DNA of 61,559 nucleotides from Gammaproteobacteria bacterium RIFCSPHIGHO2_12_FULL_63_22 (GTDB lineage: Bacteria; Pseudomonadota; Gammaproteobacteria; Xanthomonadales; Xanthomonadaceae). The DNA lies in NCBI GenBank assembly GCA_001801685.1, contig MGYJ01000082.1, positions 1-61,559 on the forward strand, in the 5' to 3' direction. The notes beneath the pieces were generated by a model, which made no database searches, was not told where the DNA came from, and was given only the letters and a program-made list of their open reading frames with translations. Shown here one piece after another: positions 7,434-16,545 of the stretch (position 1 is its first letter; every line of letters starts with the position of its first letter). Position numbers and translations under genes: made by a program.

Positions 7434-9152
7434 TCAGGCCCGCGCCTTGGCGACGGGGCCCAGCAGTTCCGCGGTTTGCTTCAGTGACGTGGCAACCATG
7501 CCCTGCAGCTCGCGGAAGCCCGACGCAGCGCCACGCACCAACTGCTTTTCGAGCGCTTCGGGCTTGATGGACAGCAGCCGCTTCACGCTCGCTTCGATGC
7601 CACCCCCATCCCCCTGCAGCACGTCTGCGGCGGCGCGCACGATGCCTCCCAATATCGCGATCTCCAGGAATTCCGGCGCGGGACAACTCAGGCAGGGGTC
7701 GGGACGCGGCGGGAAGGGCCGCTTCGGATGGGGCACGGTGAGATAGCGTTCGATCAGGCGTTCGCGCAACCCGATGTCGAGCTTGCCGAAGAAGTCGAAG
7801 ACGAAATGCGATACCCAGCAAGGGCCGTACAGTTTCAGCAAGTGATGCCGGAAGGTGATGCCCAGCTCCAACAAATTCGCCTTCGGATGGAATTCCTCGA
7901 TGCCCGGATACGTGTAGAAGCTTTCCAGCACATGGAAGTAGAAGCAGCCGCGATGGATGTGCGGCGGCGCGAGCCAGATGGCGAGGTTGAGGTAGTAGCG
8001 TTTGATCTTTTCCCAGTTGTCGCCGCCGGCGCCCTCGATCTGCGTGATGTTGACGTTCATCCAGTGGTGCCAGGTGGAGTCGGTCGCAACCCGCCCCACG
8101 TTGGCGCGATGCCCGTCGTACACGCTGATCATCGCGAAGCGCTTGGCAGGCGAGTCGCCCTTGGCATGCACCATCGGCGGGTCGGCCAGCGTGCGGCCGT
8201 GGGCGATGACCATCGGCAAGGGCTGCACTGCGCCGGCTGCGGGATACTCCGCGCCGGCAACTCCGCCGCCAAAATCGTAGTTGTTGCCCAGCGTGATCAC
8301 CGGAAGGCCCACGTCGGGCTGGGCTACGTGATCGAACACCACGCCTTCGTGGGGATGGTCGGGCATCACGTTGATCGGGCCGAGCGAGGGATGGCACAAC
8401 ACCGGATGCGGGCGACGGTGGACGTGCCACGGGAAATGGGAGACCGACATCCAGGGCACCCATTCGATCGCCTGTGGAACGAAGTCTCCCTGGCGATCGA
8501 ACTCGATCATTTCGGTGCCGGCGAGTTCGGCCGAGTTCGCCGGGCGATTGGTATCGATGCGCGATAGCCCGTCGATCGGCGGCACGCCCTGCGCATTGGT
8601 CCACGCCCGCATCGTACCGACGCGGGGGATGCGATGGCACATCGAGGCGCCGAGGTAGTCGTGGTCGCCCGTGGCAAACACGCCGCCGTGGTTGTTCATC
8701 CACGTAGTAAGTACGGCCAGCTCTGGATCGCTGGCGGGAAACGCCCCGGCCTGCGTGATGTTGGCGTCCGTGGCAGCGAAGTTGTCGGGCTTGAAGCCGA
8801 AGCACCAGATCTCGTCGTAGTGGTCGATGACGCGGGAGCCGTCTGGCATCGCGCTGTCGAAGCGAAAACCCAGGTATTTCGCCTGGGTGCCCACGGGCGC
8901 CGCCACCACGGTGAAGGCGTCGGACGAGCGCAGGCCGACATCCGCGTGGAAATGCATGCAACCGATGGTGGTTTCGCGCAGCAGTCGAATCACGCGCTCG
9001 ATGCCGAAGGCATCGGCGCCGGGCGAAAGGCTGATCGCCGTATCCACGACGAACAGGATTCGTACATGGCTGCGCAGGTAGCGTGAAATGTATTCGAGCA
9101 ACGCGGGCCTGGCGATGTCGACCACGCGATGCAGATCCAGGTGACTTCCCAT
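7434..9152 (-). CDS. Conserved-looking protein of unknown function
   Basis: This 572-residue protein is not recognised. It has no signal peptide or clear transmembrane helix. It is rich in His, Trp and Asp, with segments such as VFATGDHDYLGASMCHRIPRV, HFPWHVHRRPHPVLCHPS and HRGCFYFHVLESFYTYPGIEE. The alternating strand/helix pattern of the first 200 residues (LFVVDTAIS, DEIWCFGF, GGVFATGDHDYLG) suggests a Rossmann-like or amidotransferase-like sandwich, with the Asp/His cluster as a possible metal or active site. This fold assignment is weak. ATG at 9152 was chosen because AGAGG lies five bases upstream; the GTG at 9158 overlaps that site. The gene is divergent from the tyrosinase-VWA gene, and the 253-base gap probably carries both promoters, so the two may act together. 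Confidence 0.7.
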   Translation of the reverse strand: MGSHLDLHRVVDIARPALLEYISRYLRSHVRILFVVDTAISLSPGADAFGIERVIRLLRETTIGCMHFHADVGLRSSDAFTVVAAPVGTQAKYLGFRFDSAMPDGSRVIDHYDEIWCFGFKPDNFAATDANITQAGAFPASDPELAVLTTWMNNHGGVFATGDHDYLGASMCHRIPRVGTMRAWTNAQGVPPIDGLSRIDTNRPANSAELAGTEMIEFDRQGDFVPQAIEWVPWMSVSHFPWHVHRRPHPVLCHPSLGPINVMPDHPHEGVVFDHVAQPDVGLPVITLGNNYDFGGGVAGAEYPAAGAVQPLPMVIAHGRTLADPPMVHAKGDSPAKRFAMISVYDGHRANVGRVATDSTWHHWMNVNITQIEGAGGDNWEKIKRYYLNLAIWLAPPHIHRGCFYFHVLESFYTYPGIEEFHPKANLLELGITFRHHLLKLYGPCWVSHFVFDFFGKLDIGLRERLIERYLTVPHPKRPFPPRPDPCLSCPAPEFLEIAILGGIVRAAADVLQGDGGGIEASVKRLLSIKPEALEKQLVRGAASGFRELQGMVATSLKQTAELLGPVAKARA

Positions 9153-9405
9153 AAACACCTCTGGTGAATGAAGCGATGGAATCGGTCCTGAGCAGGATCA
9201 GCCGTGAGGGCTTGATCAAGTTCAACGGAGACGATGCGTTGAAGCGGCCAACGATTTTCCTGCGTCGCGCGTCTTGCGCGCGCGCGTGTAAGTGCGCACG
9301 CCTGTCGCAGAATTAAGACCCGCGTTGCATCCGAAACGCGCTTGGCCGGTGCTGCTATCCACCCGCGTTTGCCTCACTACCGATTCGCATTGGCAGGGTG
9401 TCGAA

Positions 9406-12400
9406 ATGAAATGCAGGAAGAACGTCAAGAATCTCGCAGACAAGAATCGCTTCGTGAATGCCGTGAAGGCATTGATGGCGCAAGACAGCGTATTGCACCC
9501 GGGCGCGCAATCGCGCTATGACGATTTCGCGGAAACCCACCTGCTTGCCATGCACGACATGGATACCGACACGATGCGCCTGGAAAGCTGGGGCCATGAC
9601 GGATCGATCTTCCTGCCTTGGCACCGCGAGTTGCTGTACCAGTTCGAAAAACTGCTGCAGACAGTCGATTCCGAAGTGACGATTCCCTACTGGGACTGGA
9701 CCCGCGCGAAGACGGGCGCCGATGCTGGTTACCCGTTCACGCATGATTTCCTGGGCGTGGATGGAACCGACGCCGATGGCGACCGGGTCAAGCGCGAGGC
9801 GGGCGCGCCTTCGCCCTATCCTTATGCCTTTGATCCGGAAACCTGGTCATCGTCGCTGGATGTGTTCGATCCGGGCGACGGCCTGGATTTCTTCCAGCGC
9901 CAATTCGGCGAGCGGGGCGATGCGCCCAACTTGCCGTCGAACGGGGCGGTGGTAACCGGCACCGGCACGACGTTTCGCAACGCCATCAGCGGCGCCATCA
10001 ACTACACCACGCATCGCGCGCGTTGCGAGGACCTGCACAACCTGGTGCACCGCTACTGCGGCGGCAACATGCTGCGCATGACCTCGCCCAACGACCCGAT
10101 CTTCTTCCTGCACCATGCCAACATCGATCGCATGTGGAGCATCTGGCAGAAGAAGGTCGCGCCCGGCACGCCGCTCTACGTGCAAAGCAGCACCACGCTG
10201 GGGCACAAGCTCAACGACGCCATGCTCTACAACGAGCCGGGCGACACGGCGCCGTTCACGACCGGCGCCACGCCTGCGCAGATGATCAATGGGCATACGA
10301 TGCATGGCGACGGCGTCTGGTACGAGTCGGATATTCCGGAGATTGATGCCCCCAGCCCATCACTTTCGTTCTCGAATATTCCGCAAGGCCTGACCAGCTA
10401 CCGGGCAGTGCGCTTCAAGATCAAGGGCGGCAGGCCCGTGCGTTTCCGGATCACCGGCAACCCGACCGGTAGCTTCGGCCTGACACCGATGGGCAGCGAG
10501 TTCGTCGCGACGCCGGTGGACAGCGACGATTTCTTCTACGGCTATGTCTGGGTCCAGCTGACTGCGCCCGCAGGGGCGGTGGTCAACAGTTCCGTCGCCA
10601 TCCATGCCTACATCGTGGACGACGAGGGCTATTACGCGGCAACCGAAGGCGGCGAGTTTTCACTCGGCGATTATTCAGTGACCCTTAGCGCGACCACCGT
10701 GGCGCGCGAGAGCAACGCGATCGCACTGGTGCTCGACCGCAGTGGCAGCATGGGCGCAAGCGCTGGCGGCGGCAGCACGCGCAGCCAGTTGCTGGGCGGC
10801 GCCATCGGCGTCTTCCGCGACCTGATGTTGCCGGGCGACCAGGTGGCGGTGTCTACGTTCGACGAGATCGTGGACACACCGATACACATGCAGGCGGTCA
10901 GTGGCGCGCCTGCCTTCAACACCGTGGATCTATCGCCGCGCGGTGCGACCTGGATCGGCGGCGGCATCCAGGCGGGCGCGGCCGAATTGGCTGCCGCGAC
11001 CCACCCGGGCCGCAGCATGATCGTGCTGACCGACGGCAACCAGAATGTGCACCCGTACATCCATGAACTGCCTGCCGGCACCATCACCAACCGCACCTAC
11101 GCCATCGGCTTCGGCTTGCCGGGCCAGGTCAGCGACGAGGCCTTGAACGACATCACCTCGAATACCAACGGCGACCTGATCATCACCGGCAACATCGGCA
11201 GCGACGAGCAGCGGTTCCTGCTGACCAAGTATTTCGTGCAGGTGCTGGCCGGCGTCACCAATTCCCAGGTCGTGCTCGATCCGGATGGAAAGCTCTACCT
11301 GGGCAGCGAGGATGTGATTCCATTCCAGGTGGCGGACGCAGACGTGTACGTGGACGCGATCGTGCTGTGCCCGATTCCGAAGTTCCTGGAGTTTGTCCTG
11401 CGCACGCCCGGTGGCGATGTCATCAAACCCACCAGCGGCGAGGCCAACGTGAAGTGGATCGATGGCCGACAGGTTTCCTGCTATCGCATGGTATTGCCGG
11501 CGGTCGCTGCTTCGCCGTCGGGAAGCCACGCAGGCACCTGGAACGCGATCCTGCGCCTGAAGGATGAGCGAGAACTCGCTCGCCTGTTGCGTAGCCGCGA
11601 GTTGGCGGCGGCCGCCGTCAACCCGCCGGTGGGCAAGTACCTGCCCTACAGTTTCCTCGTGCATGCGACCAGCAATCTTCGAATGGAGGCATGGAAGGTC
11701 CAGGACGATACCGCGCCGGGTAGCACCATCGGCATCAACGCGTCGCTGAAGGCCTACGATGTTGCCTTCGACGGGAAGGCCAGCGTCTGGGCGGAGGCAA
11801 GCGCACCGGACGGCAGCTCGCAAATGATCAAGCTGCTTGCGCGCGGCGACGGCAGGTATGCGGCCGACTACACGACATCGCTTGCGGGCTTGTACGTGTT
11901 TCGGGTGATGGCCGAAGGGCTCACTGCCAGTGGCTCGGCATGGACTCGCGAAAAAACATTGACGGCGGGCGTCTTCCGCAATCGCGCCGGCGGTCGTGGC
12001 GATGGCGCAACTTCCAGCGACGGCAGCAAGTGCGCCTGCGAGTGGCTGCGTTGCCTGTTGAAGGAACACGCCGTGCTCAATGAGAAGGCCTGGAAGCGGC
12101 TGCGCGATTTGGGCGTGGACGTAAAGACCCTGATCGAATGCATCGACGAGCTATGTCCCGACCTGCCCCGCGAGCATATTCCCGCCCTCAAGCACCGGAT
12201 GACCAAAGCCATGAAATCGCACAAGGCGGACACGCAGCAAACCGTCGCCGACGTGAAGCTCGTACGGGCGGTGGCGCCGAAGGCCGCGCCGGTGCCCAAG
12301 GCTGCGAAGAAGAAGCCGGTCGATATCCAGCAGCGGCGCAAGCCGACCTTCCAGACGATGTTCACCCAACTGGACCTGGCCGCCGAAGAAAAGCGCGCCG

Positions 12401-12501
12401 TGGGCGTGCTGGGCAAGGCCGGTGGAAAGGGCAAGGCCAGCGAAAAGGGCAAGGCCGGCGGCAAGGGAAAGAGTGGTCACGATCATGACCATGACCACTG
12501 A
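9406..12501 (+). CDS. Tyrosinase-von Willebrand factor A fusion protein
   Basis: This protein has 1,031 residues. Residues ~10-250 are a type-3 copper tyrosinase domain. Copper site A has His45 or His50, His64 and His73 (LPWHR); copper site B has His211 and His215 (HNLVH) and His237 (FFLHHANIDRMW). Such domains oxidise phenols to quinones with O2. Residues ~435-650 are a VWA domain with an intact MIDAS motif, DRSGSMG (Asp444, Ser446, Ser448), and TDGNQN later, like CLCA-type VWA proteins. Beta-rich domains follow to ~890. A helical Cys-containing segment then leads into a Lys/Gly-rich repeat and a terminal HDHDHDH metal-binding tail. No signal peptide is visible. ATG at 9406 has AGGGTG upstream; the extension from 9292 is not domain-like. 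The substrate is unknown. Confidence 0.85.
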   Translation: MKCRKNVKNLADKNRFVNAVKALMAQDSVLHPGAQSRYDDFAETHLLAMHDMDTDTMRLESWGHDGSIFLPWHRELLYQFEKLLQTVDSEVTIPYWDWTRAKTGADAGYPFTHDFLGVDGTDADGDRVKREAGAPSPYPYAFDPETWSSSLDVFDPGDGLDFFQRQFGERGDAPNLPSNGAVVTGTGTTFRNAISGAINYTTHRARCEDLHNLVHRYCGGNMLRMTSPNDPIFFLHHANIDRMWSIWQKKVAPGTPLYVQSSTTLGHKLNDAMLYNEPGDTAPFTTGATPAQMINGHTMHGDGVWYESDIPEIDAPSPSLSFSNIPQGLTSYRAVRFKIKGGRPVRFRITGNPTGSFGLTPMGSEFVATPVDSDDFFYGYVWVQLTAPAGAVVNSSVAIHAYIVDDEGYYAATEGGEFSLGDYSVTLSATTVARESNAIALVLDRSGSMGASAGGGSTRSQLLGGAIGVFRDLMLPGDQVAVSTFDEIVDTPIHMQAVSGAPAFNTVDLSPRGATWIGGGIQAGAAELAAATHPGRSMIVLTDGNQNVHPYIHELPAGTITNRTYAIGFGLPGQVSDEALNDITSNTNGDLIITGNIGSDEQRFLLTKYFVQVLAGVTNSQVVLDPDGKLYLGSEDVIPFQVADADVYVDAIVLCPIPKFLEFVLRTPGGDVIKPTSGEANVKWIDGRQVSCYRMVLPAVAASPSGSHAGTWNAILRLKDERELARLLRSRELAAAAVNPPVGKYLPYSFLVHATSNLRMEAWKVQDDTAPGSTIGINASLKAYDVAFDGKASVWAEASAPDGSSQMIKLLARGDGRYAADYTTSLAGLYVFRVMAEGLTASGSAWTREKTLTAGVFRNRAGGRGDGATSSDGSKCACEWLRCLLKEHAVLNEKAWKRLRDLGVDVKTLIECIDELCPDLPREHIPALKHRMTKAMKSHKADTQQTVADVKLVRAVAPKAAPVPKAAKKKPVDIQQRRKPTFQTMFTQLDLAAEEKRAVGVLGKAGGKGKASEKGKAGGKGKSGHDHDHDH

Positions 12502-12508
12502 TCGCTAA

Positions 12509-12526
12509 CGCGAGCGCAAGCTCGCG
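12509..12526. terminator. Hairpin between convergent genes
   Basis: CGCGAGC pairs with GCTCGCG around a GCAA tetraloop, giving a 7-bp GC-rich stem in the 36-base gap between the convergent tyrosinase and DUF3597 genes. There is no T-run, so intrinsic termination is uncertain. Confidence 0.4.
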
Positions 12527-12537
12527 CAGGCGATTGA

Positions 12538-12960
12538 TCAGTCCAGAAGGTTGGCCGGCACGTTGCCGCCATTCGCGGCGATGCGCGCCAGCACTTCCTT
12601 GTGCAGCCACATATTCATCTTGGCCGAATCTTCCATCAATGCGGGCGGGCAGCCGAGTTCCTTGGCCAGCTCCTTGCGATCAGCCAGGCCGCTGTCGATG
12701 TCGAGCAACTTCAGCAGGTCGACGATGGACGTCTTCCAGTTGAGTTTCTGCGGATTGTCGGCCGCGCGTTTTTCCAGTTGCGCCACGACATCGACGACAG
12801 GCACGGCGGCGGGCGTGGCGGGCGTGACGACGCGCGGTGGCGGCGGCGCGGTCGCGGTACCGGTGATGCCCGGCTTCTTGCCGGTGGCGCGGATGTCCGG
12901 CGTGGCCGCGTGTGCGGTGCCCAATCCGAGTTTTTCGAGGATCTTGGTCAGCAGTCCCAT
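12538..12960 (-). CDS. DUF3597 domain protein
   Basis: The 140-residue protein begins with the short MGLLTKILEKLG helix typical of DUF3597 proteins. A Pro/Ala/Thr-rich linker (residues ~20-60) follows. The conserved C-terminal domain contains NPQKLNWKTSIVDLLKLLDI, a KELAKELG helix and MNMWLHKEVLARIAANGG. DUF3597 proteins are small cytoplasmic proteins of unknown role; the domain looks LysM/YidB-like and helical. ATG at 12960 has AGGGA six bases upstream, while the ATG at 12966 would abut the ribosome site. It is convergent with the tyrosinase-VWA gene, so the proximity alone does not make them partners. Confidence 0.8.
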   Translation of the reverse strand: MGLLTKILEKLGLGTAHAATPDIRATGKKPGITGTATAPPPPRVVTPATPAAVPVVDVVAQLEKRAADNPQKLNWKTSIVDLLKLLDIDSGLADRKELAKELGCPPALMEDSAKMNMWLHKEVLARIAANGGNVPANLLD

Positions 12961-13117
12961 TGGCATTCCCTTGCGCGTGTGTGGACTGCAGATACTCAGC
13001 CTGTCCGACGGTATTGCAGCTGAACACCCGGCCGCGGAGAGCGCCCGCCCCTGGACAGAACCCGTTCACCGAGTCGGGGCTATGTTGGAACTTGAGTCTC
13101 CACGGAAGGAACCGGCC

Positions 13118-13939
13118 ATGAACTACATCGCCACCAGCGACAAGACGCGTCTGTATGTAAAGGACTGGGGCAGCGGCACGCCGGTCATCCTGATCCACGG
13201 CTGGCCCTTGTCGGCCGACAGCTGGGACGACCAGGCGATGGCCATCGCCAACGCCGGCTACAGGGCCATCGCCTACGACCGCCGCGGCTTCGGCCGATCG
13301 TCGCAGCCATGGACCGGTTACGACTACGACACGCTGTCCGACGACCTGGCCACGGTGATCGCGCACACCGGCGCGGATGACGCGATCATCGTCGGCTTCT
13401 CGATGGGTGGCGGCGAAGTGGCGCGCTACATGTCGCGCCATGGTGGCAAGTCGGTGGCGAAGGCCGCGCTGGTCGCATCGATCCTTCCGTTCCGGCTGCA
13501 GACCGACGACAACCCCACGGGCACGCCGCAGTCGGCCTTCGACGACACTGCCGCCGCCTTGAATGAGGATCGCGCGAAATTCTTTACCGGCTTCTTCAAC
13601 AAATTCTTCGGCGTCACCGATGCCGGGCAGCCGGTCAGCGATGAACTGCTGCGCTGGGCGCACGGTATCGCCATGCAGGCGGGCCTGAAATCCACCATCG
13701 AATGCATGCGCTCGTTTTCGTCCACGGACTTCCGCGGCGACCTGGCGTCCTTCAAGGTGCCGACCCTGGTCATCCACGGTACCGACGACAAGACGGTGCC
13801 GATCGATGCGTCGGCGCGCATCGCCGCGAAGGGCATCGCCGATGCGAAGCTGATCGAATACGACGGCGCGCCGCACGGCTTGTTCGCCACGCACAAGGAC
13901 CGCTTCAGCCGCGACCTGATCGACTTCATCAGGGGCTGA
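13118..13939 (+). CDS. Alpha/beta hydrolase of the non-haem chloroperoxidase/arylesterase type
   Basis: The protein has 273 residues, the usual length of this family. The oxyanion-hole segment is HGWPLSADSW (from residue 27). The nucleophile elbow is GFSMGG with Ser95, the acid is Asp224 in HGTDDKTVP, and the base is His253 in GAPHGLF, so the catalytic triad is complete. Relatives hydrolyse aryl esters and small lactones and can catalyse perhydrolysis, which supports halogenation with peroxide in vitro. There is no signal peptide, so it should be cytoplasmic. GGAAGGA lies about 7 bases upstream of the chosen ATG; the longer open frame from 12551 is antisense to the DUF3597 gene and lacks support. 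No functional neighbour is evident. Confidence 0.88.
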   Translation: MNYIATSDKTRLYVKDWGSGTPVILIHGWPLSADSWDDQAMAIANAGYRAIAYDRRGFGRSSQPWTGYDYDTLSDDLATVIAHTGADDAIIVGFSMGGGEVARYMSRHGGKSVAKAALVASILPFRLQTDDNPTGTPQSAFDDTAAALNEDRAKFFTGFFNKFFGVTDAGQPVSDELLRWAHGIAMQAGLKSTIECMRSFSSTDFRGDLASFKVPTLVIHGTDDKTVPIDASARIAAKGIADAKLIEYDGAPHGLFATHKDRFSRDLIDFIRG

Positions 13940-14099
13940 CCGGTCGCGCGTGAAGCTGTGACGCAGCCGCCAATGTCGGGAATTGGCGCAATTGCGAGAC
14001 TGGAACCGTGACCGGCCGCACTCCCGTCTGGTCAATATGTATCAGGACACCCGGGGTCCGGGCCGATAGCGTGCCTACTCACCCCCGGAGAGCCCCAGC

Positions 14100-14294
14100 A
14101 TGAGTTACGCCAATTTCCATCCCACGGCGCACAGCAAGGTCAGCCTGGCATCGGCTGCGGACCAGGCGTTCTGGTCAGACTATTTCGGCGTCAGCGTCGC
14201 TGAGTTGCGCACGGCGATTTCCGCCGCCGGCAGCTACCTGGTGTCGATCGAAGACTACCTGGGCAATGCGCAGCAGGAACAATCCGCTGCCTGA
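14100..14294 (+). CDS. Small DUF3606-like protein
   Basis: This 64-residue protein shows the compact DUF3606 pattern: a polar N-terminus, then FWSDYFGVSVAELRTAISAAG and a closing short helix (IEDYL). DUF3606 proteins are small, probably DNA- or partner-binding stress-related proteins of unknown role. A GGAGAG ribosome site lies just upstream. A second, related small gene follows 82 bases downstream in the same direction. Confidence 0.7.
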   Translation: MSYANFHPTAHSKVSLASAADQAFWSDYFGVSVAELRTAISAAGSYLVSIEDYLGNAQQEQSAA

Positions 14295-14376
14295 CGCTGC
14301 ACGGCAACATTGCTTGCCCGTAGTGCGCATCAACTAGTCCAAACGAATCAGGACGCATTGCGCGCTTGGGAGTAGC

Positions 14377-14610
14377 TTGATTGCAACTCCCCACTTCGGC
14401 CCGCCCGTGCAACAAGACCTGGAACAGATTGTTCCCGATGCGGCCGCGCCCGCCGACGAACTGTCTGCGGTTCGCATCAGCGATGCTGCCGAGGCGAAGG
14501 CCTGGAGCCTGCTGTTCGGCTGCACCCTGCCCGAACTGGAAGCCGCCGTCGCCGCCGTGGGCAGCGACCCGGACCGCATCCAGGACTACCTCGGCAAGCG
14601 GTCCCACTGA
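14377..14610 (+). CDS. Second small DUF3606-like protein
   Basis: The 77-residue product shares the core of its neighbour at 14100: AWSLLFGCTLPELEAAVAAVG followed by a DRIQDYLG helix, preceded here by an acidic Ala-rich leader. The pair are therefore diverged tandem paralogues. The start is uncertain: TTG at 14377 has GGGAG about five bases upstream, and GTG at 14407 is an in-frame alternative giving 67 residues. Function is unknown. Confidence 0.6.
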   Translation: MIATPHFGPPVQQDLEQIVPDAAAPADELSAVRISDAAEAKAWSLLFGCTLPELEAAVAAVGSDPDRIQDYLGKRSH

Positions 14611-14637
14611 AGGCGCTCGGCGCCTGCCGATGCCGCC

Positions 14638-14988
14638 CTAGAGCTCGGTGTATTTGCCCGACGTGCTGCGCGCTGGTTTCACCGGATACTTGTCGGCGTT
14701 GACCCGCATCTTGTCCCTGGCCGACGCCAGCAGGTCGATGCCCAGCTTGTCCGACAGTTGCACGAGGTAGAGCAGCACGTCGGCCATTTCATGCGCGACC
14801 ACCTGCTTCTTCTCCTCGCCCAGGATCCGGCTCTGCCCGTCGGGCATCCACTTGAAGTGTTCCAGCAGCTCGGCCGCTTCCACCACCAGCGCGGCGGCGA
14901 GGTTCTTGGGCGAGTGGTACTGGTCCCAGTCGCGGTCGGCGGCAAATTGCCTCAGGGCATCCCTGAGTTCACGCAGATCCTTGGCCAT
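14638..14988 (-). CDS. MazG-like nucleotide pyrophosphohydrolase
   Basis: The 116-residue all-alpha protein matches the single-domain MazG/RS21-C6 (dCTPase-like) family. The metal-binding acidic residues are visible in VEAAELLEHF and in HEMADVLLYLVQL, the E-x-x-D motif. Enzymes of this family hydrolyse noncanonical or excess (d)NTPs to the monophosphate and pyrophosphate, protecting the nucleotide pool. The protein starts at ATG 14988, where the conserved DLRELRDALRQFA helix begins. It is convergent with the DUF3606 gene and divergent from the flotillin gene. The substrate nucleotide cannot be assigned. Confidence 0.85.
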   Translation of the reverse strand: MAKDLRELRDALRQFAADRDWDQYHSPKNLAAALVVEAAELLEHFKWMPDGQSRILGEEKKQVVAHEMADVLLYLVQLSDKLGIDLLASARDKMRVNADKYPVKPARSTSGKYTEL

Positions 14989-15106
14989 GTCGTCCCCATG
15001 ATTGGCAGTGGGCCTCCCCAGCCCAGGTCCAAGATTAGCGCAGCCCGGGGCCATGGGCGTGATGGCCCTCTATACTGGGTTTCCGTCCCCTTGCCGTGGA
15101 ACCCCC

Positions 15107-16501
15107 ATGTTTGGTTTCTCCATCGTCCTTATCTCGATCCTGCTGATCGTCGGCATCATCGCCACCATGCTGTTCTTCTGGATCGTCGCGCTTCGCCGCG
15201 TCGTGCCGGTGAATGAAGTGCACATCGTCCAGACCCGCAAGAACACCGTGTCCTTCGGCAAGGGCTTCAACAGCAACACCTATTACGAGTGGCCGTCGTG
15301 GATCCCGCTCATTGGTCTTACCAAGATCATGCTGCCGGTGTCGAACTTTGCCATCGACCTGCCCGACTACGCCGCCTACGACAAGGAGCGCGTGCCCTTC
15401 CTGGTGCATGTGATGGCCTTCTTCCGCATCAACGATTCCAACACTGCCGCGCAGCGCGTCGCGTCTTTCGACGAACTCAAGCAGCAGCTGACCGCCATCG
15501 TGCAGGGTTCCGTGCGAACGGTATTGGCCGGCCACGAGATTGACCAGATCATGCTTGATCGCAGCCGCTTCGGCGAAGCCTTCACCAAGGAAGTGCAGCC
15601 GCAGCTGGCCAGCTGGGGCGTGGAAGCAATAAAGAACATCGAGTTGATGGACATCCGCGATTCCAAGGACAGCGATGTCATCCACAACATCATGGCCAAG
15701 CGCACCTCGGGCATCGAGCGCGAGTCGCGCCTGGTGGTGGCCGACAATACCCGCCAGGCGGAAATGGCCGAAATCGCCGCCAAGCGCGAAGTGGATATGT
15801 CCAAGCAGCTGGCGCTGGAACAAGTGGGCCTGCGCACGGCGGAAAAGGACAAGAACGTCGGCGTCGCCAACGAAATGGCGGCGCAGGAAGTGAAGGTGCA
15901 GCAGCGCGAGACCGCCGCCCGCGAAATGGACGTGGTGCAGGTGAAGAACGTGCGCGCCGCCGAGATCAACCGCGACGTGCAGGTGATTACCGCCGACCAG
16001 AACAAGAAGGTGGCGGTGGTGGACGCGGAAGCGACCAAGCAGGTCGCCATCGTGGAAGCCGAAGGCGCCAAGCAGCAGACGGTACTGGTCGCCGAAGGCA
16101 AGCTCGAGGCCGCCAGGCGCAACGCCGAAGGCATCACCGTGGAAGGCGTGGCGAAGGGCTCGGCCGAGACGGCGATATTGATGGCGCCGGTGGACGCGCA
16201 GATCAAGCTGGCTGAAAAGATCGGCAGCGACCAGGGTTACCAGAACTACCTGCTGGGCATCCGCAACATCGAAGCCGCCCAGGCGGTGGGCGAAGCCCAG
16301 GCCGGTGCGCTGAAGACGGCCGATGTGAAAGTGATCGCCAATGCCGGCACGCCGGGCCAGGGCCTGTCGAGCGTAATGGACTTGTTCTCCGCCAGCGGCG
16401 GCACCGCGGTGGCCAGCATGCTCGAGGGCCTGGCGCAGTCACCGGAAGGAAAGAAAGTTCTGGAAAAATTCACCAAGCCGGATGACTCCAAGAAGGGTTG
16501 A
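15107..16501 (+). CDS. Flotillin-like SPFH-domain membrane protein
   Basis: The 464-residue protein starts with one transmembrane helix (residues ~2-27), followed by an SPFH/band-7 domain (~30-210). A long Glu/Lys/Ala coiled-coil stalk (~210-370) carries many short AE-, VAxVE-type repeats, and the Gly-rich C-terminal tail is typical of flotillins. Flotillins form large membrane-associated cages that organise membrane microdomains and fluidity. The chosen ATG gives the family-like N-terminus directly before the membrane helix; the upstream frame from 15002 overlaps the promoter of the MazG-like gene. The zinc alcohol dehydrogenase begins 44 bases downstream and may be cotranscribed, though a functional link is not obvious. 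No NfeD-like partner is seen nearby. Confidence 0.85.
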   Translation: MFGFSIVLISILLIVGIIATMLFFWIVALRRVVPVNEVHIVQTRKNTVSFGKGFNSNTYYEWPSWIPLIGLTKIMLPVSNFAIDLPDYAAYDKERVPFLVHVMAFFRINDSNTAAQRVASFDELKQQLTAIVQGSVRTVLAGHEIDQIMLDRSRFGEAFTKEVQPQLASWGVEAIKNIELMDIRDSKDSDVIHNIMAKRTSGIERESRLVVADNTRQAEMAEIAAKREVDMSKQLALEQVGLRTAEKDKNVGVANEMAAQEVKVQQRETAAREMDVVQVKNVRAAEINRDVQVITADQNKKVAVVDAEATKQVAIVEAEGAKQQTVLVAEGKLEAARRNAEGITVEGVAKGSAETAILMAPVDAQIKLAEKIGSDQGYQNYLLGIRNIEAAQAVGEAQAGALKTADVKVIANAGTPGQGLSSVMDLFSASGGTAVASMLEGLAQSPEGKKVLEKFTKPDDSKKG

Positions 16502-16545
16502 TCCGAAAAACTGATTCCGAAACTAGCCCCCATCCAAGGATTGCC

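Noticed and set aside
6620-9152. A contractile injection (eCIS) cluster
   Set aside because: Only an AAA fragment resembles such loci; no sheath, tube, baseplate or spike gene was found in the window.
12410-12500. A DNA tandem repeat array at the tyrosinase 3' end
   Set aside because: The Lys/Gly and His/Asp runs arise from short, imperfect codon-level repeats in the coding sequence, not an extended satellite or CRISPR-like array.
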